NCBI GenBank assembly: GCA_003452395.1
Contig: DMOI01000049.1
Coordinates: 290 to 15,710, forward strand
Direction of reading: 5' to 3'
DNA from: Clostridiales bacterium
Lineage (GTDB): Bacteria; Bacillota; Clostridia; Lachnospirales; UBA12420
DNA: 15,421 nt
In this document: positions 13,625-15,421 of the stretch, one piece after another
Layout of the letters: every line of letters starts with the position of its first letter
How positions within the stretch are numbered: position 1 is the stretch's first letter
The notes under the pieces: model-generated
The model's database searches: none
The model's input: the letters and a program-made list of their open reading frames with translations, nothing else
What the model was told of the DNA's origin: nothing
Program-made: the position numbers and the translations under genes

Positions 13625-15214
13625 TTATTCCATTCTCTCTACTTTAACTCCAAACTTACTAAAATAGTCTTCTACATTTTTCATATCATCTTCTTTATTT
13701 ATTTCTTTTTTACCTATCTTTTCATGTGTATTTTTTGTTTCTTTTTCGTACTCTTCCTTTGTCATAAGCTTTATGTTATATTCTTTATTTAGTATGTCTT
13801 CTATCTTTTCTTTTATTACATTTATATTTTTATCTATATAATTTTTTATTATATTATCAGGACACACAATACAATAAGATTTATCATTATAGTATTTTGC
13901 TTCGGTATCTATAAGCATACCTTTTAAAGGACCATTACATGCTTCACGTATATCTTTCCATAATTTTATTCCTTGTTTTATATCATCTGGCATCACTTGT
14001 TCTATATTTTTCTTTATCGGCTCGTTTTGTACTTCTTGTTTAATACTTTTTGGGTTATTATAAACTGTTTTTTTTTCTTCCTCCATTACTATATTAGCAT
14101 TTTGATAATTTGCCGTACTCGAACGTTTAGTCTGACACATTTTTATCAAAGCCACCTCTAATGTAATCTTAACCTGTGAATCATATTTTATTCTTGATTC
14201 AAGCATTGCAAATTCATTTATAAGTTCAAACACCTTATCACAACTTACAATTTGAGTTAGCAGTTTTAACTCTAGAGCATTTTCCTCTGACATATCGAGT
14301 ATATCCTCTGAATCATGTATAGAAGATGCTATAAGTAGATTCCTCAAAAATTCTACCATTTGAGAAACAAATTGTTTTATGTCTTTACCATTTAGGTATA
14401 TTTCATTTATTTCTTCTATGCACCCCCCGATATTACTATCATTTATATTTTTAATTATATTTACAAATGTTTTATTATCAACCGTTCCTATTATATCAAG
14501 CACCATTTTATGTGTTACTTCTCTATCATTACCGAATACAACAATCTGATCAAGTAAGCTTATCGCATCTCTCATAGAACCATCAGAAAGAGAGGCAATA
14601 TAATTTAATGCCTTTTCCTCTACACATATGCCTTCTTTTGAAGTTATTTCAGCAAGTGCACTCACAATACGTTTTACTGGTATTCTTTTCAAATCAAATC
14701 TCTGACATCTAGAAAGTATAGTAGCTGGTATCTTTTGTACCTCTGTAGTTGCAAGTATAAAGATTACATGACTTGGCGGCTCCTCTAAGGTTTTTAAAAG
14801 CGCGTTAAAGGCACTCGTAGATAACATATGTACCTCATCTATTATATAAACCTTGTACTTACCCTTTGTTGGCATATATTTTACTTCTTCACGTATCTCT
14901 CGCACATTGTCTACACCATTATTCGATGCCGCGTCTATCTCTATGGCATTCATGCTACTACCTGTCCCTATTTCATCACAAGTCTCACATGAAAGGCATG
15001 GGTTTCCATCTATACCGTTTGAGCAATTAACCGCCCTTGCAAATATCTTTGCAATAGAGGTTTTGCCTGTCCCTCTTATCCCACAAAACAAATAAGCATG
15101 CCCCACACGCTCAGATTTTATCTGATTTTTTATAGTCTCCGTTACATGCTCCTGTCCTATAACCTCATCAAAATTATGTGGTCTATATTTTCTATATAAA
15201 GCCTTATATGACAT
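13625..15214 (-). CDS. dnaX: DNA polymerase III subunits gamma/tau
   Basis: ATPase of the clamp loader that places the sliding clamp on DNA and ties polymerase to helicase. Residues 45-52 are the Walker A (GIRGTGKT). The zinc-binding cysteines are 64, 73, 76 and 79, the Walker B is DEVH (126-129), and the SRC sensor motif is at 168-170. Lid and collar domains run to about 360, followed by a Lys/Glu/Asn-rich linker and tau C-terminal region. The 529-residue length fits a full tau. I chose the ATG at 15214 (MSYKALYRKYRP), which has CGGAGG upstream and matches the family. The frame continues for 27 codons into repeat C2, giving the same spurious N-terminus as at metG. I saw no obvious slippery poly-A heptamer-plus-hairpin for a gamma frameshift. 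Confidence 0.96.
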   Translation of the reverse strand: MSYKALYRKYRPHNFDEVIGQEHVTETIKNQIKSERVGHAYLFCGIRGTGKTSIAKIFARAVNCSNGIDGNPCLSCETCDEIGTGSSMNAIEIDAASNNGVDNVREIREEVKYMPTKGKYKVYIIDEVHMLSTSAFNALLKTLEEPPSHVIFILATTEVQKIPATILSRCQRFDLKRIPVKRIVSALAEITSKEGICVEEKALNYIASLSDGSMRDAISLLDQIVVFGNDREVTHKMVLDIIGTVDNKTFVNIIKNINDSNIGGCIEEINEIYLNGKDIKQFVSQMVEFLRNLLIASSIHDSEDILDMSEENALELKLLTQIVSCDKVFELINEFAMLESRIKYDSQVKITLEVALIKMCQTKRSSTANYQNANIVMEEEKKTVYNNPKSIKQEVQNEPIKKNIEQVMPDDIKQGIKLWKDIREACNGPLKGMLIDTEAKYYNDKSYCIVCPDNIIKNYIDKNINVIKEKIEDILNKEYNIKLMTKEEYEKETKNTHEKIGKKEINKEDDMKNVEDYFSKFGVKVERME

Positions 15215-15242
15215 AATTAAAACCTCCGGTTTTGGTATTATT

Positions 15243-15421
15243 CCTCCCCTGCGAAGGGGAAAACTATATACTTTGCTTATGTATTTTATAAGCAATAGTA
15301 GAAGTTTCGCAGTACCGTTTTAGTTCTTAGTGACGTAGGAAACTTAGAACTATCCGGTATCGTGTGCTAGGTGGGGTCACATTGGTTTAATTTTAAATCA
15401 TGACCCCCTCTAGCTCAATGC
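15243..15421. repeat. Structured repeat element C, copy 2 (runs to the window edge)
   Basis: Positions 15243-15384 are identical to 11084-11225 of copy 1, in the same orientation. After that the loop of the third hairpin differs, but its stem GGGGTCA/TGACCCC is kept. The expected right terminal repeat is not seen: after CCCCCTCTAG the sequence reads CTCAATGC to the end of the window, so this copy is truncated or diverges there. It lies directly upstream of dnaX. Confidence 0.85.

Noticed and set aside
13610..13792. Phe-rich plus-strand frame opposite the end of dnaX
   Set aside because: Reverse of Lys/Glu-rich tau C-terminal codons; low complexity and no start signal.
1325..15421. Possible CRISPR array suggested by repeated motifs
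   Set aside because: The repeats are palindromic elements kilobases apart, with no regular repeat-spacer pattern and no cas genes.

Overview
The window reads as chromosomal DNA of a low-G+C (roughly one third G+C, estimated by eye), endospore-forming, single-membrane bacterium of the Clostridia type. Reasons: a pro-sequence-bearing sporulation sigma factor of the SigK family, a Spo0E-like phosphatase, a YabE-type G5/3D cell-wall protein, a methionine T-box riboswitch upstream of metG, and GGAGG-type ribosome-binding sites. Genus and species cannot be read from this sequence. Every gene I can support lies on the minus strand, so the window is transcribed from its right end to its left end.

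In transcription order: (1) 15.4-12.9 kb: dnaX (DNA polymerase III gamma/tau), preceded by a structured repeat (C2), then a PrsW-like membrane protease. (2) 12.9-11.5 kb: an inverted-repeat element (B2), lgt, and a 51-residue Spo0E-like gene with its own promoter inside the end of lgt. (3) 11.5-8.5 kb: a T-box leader with an ATG (Met) specifier, its terminator, a 198-bp repeat (C1), metG, and a SanA/YdcF-type membrane protein. (4) 8.4-6.4 kb: inverted-repeat element A2, tatD and a YabE-like 3D protein. (5) 6.4-5.9 kb: two small unknown genes with near-identical leaders, each with a 17-bp-spaced sigma-A promoter, and a strong terminator. (6) 5.9-3.7 kb: a peptidase-U32-type protein (probable tRNA uridine hydroxylase), then sigK, whose ribosome-binding site lies in one arm of a perfect 14-bp hairpin. 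(7) 3.8-0 kb: a promoter, inverted-repeat element B1, truB, a lipoprotein polysaccharide deacetylase, element A1, and a divergent serS.

The genes fall into translation and tRNA (serS, metG, truB, U32), envelope (lgt, the deacetylase lipoprotein that Lgt would modify, SanA-like, 3D protein, PrsW-like), sporulation control (sigK, Spo0E-like) and replication/repair (dnaX, tatD). The most unusual content is non-coding. Three unrelated families of short inverted-repeat elements (A, B, C) each occur twice, always between genes and upstream of a conserved gene. Family C is the best candidate for something undescribed: its two copies share 142 identical bases, and it can fold as a closing stem plus three internal hairpins. 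One copy sits between the metG T-box terminator and the metG start codon.
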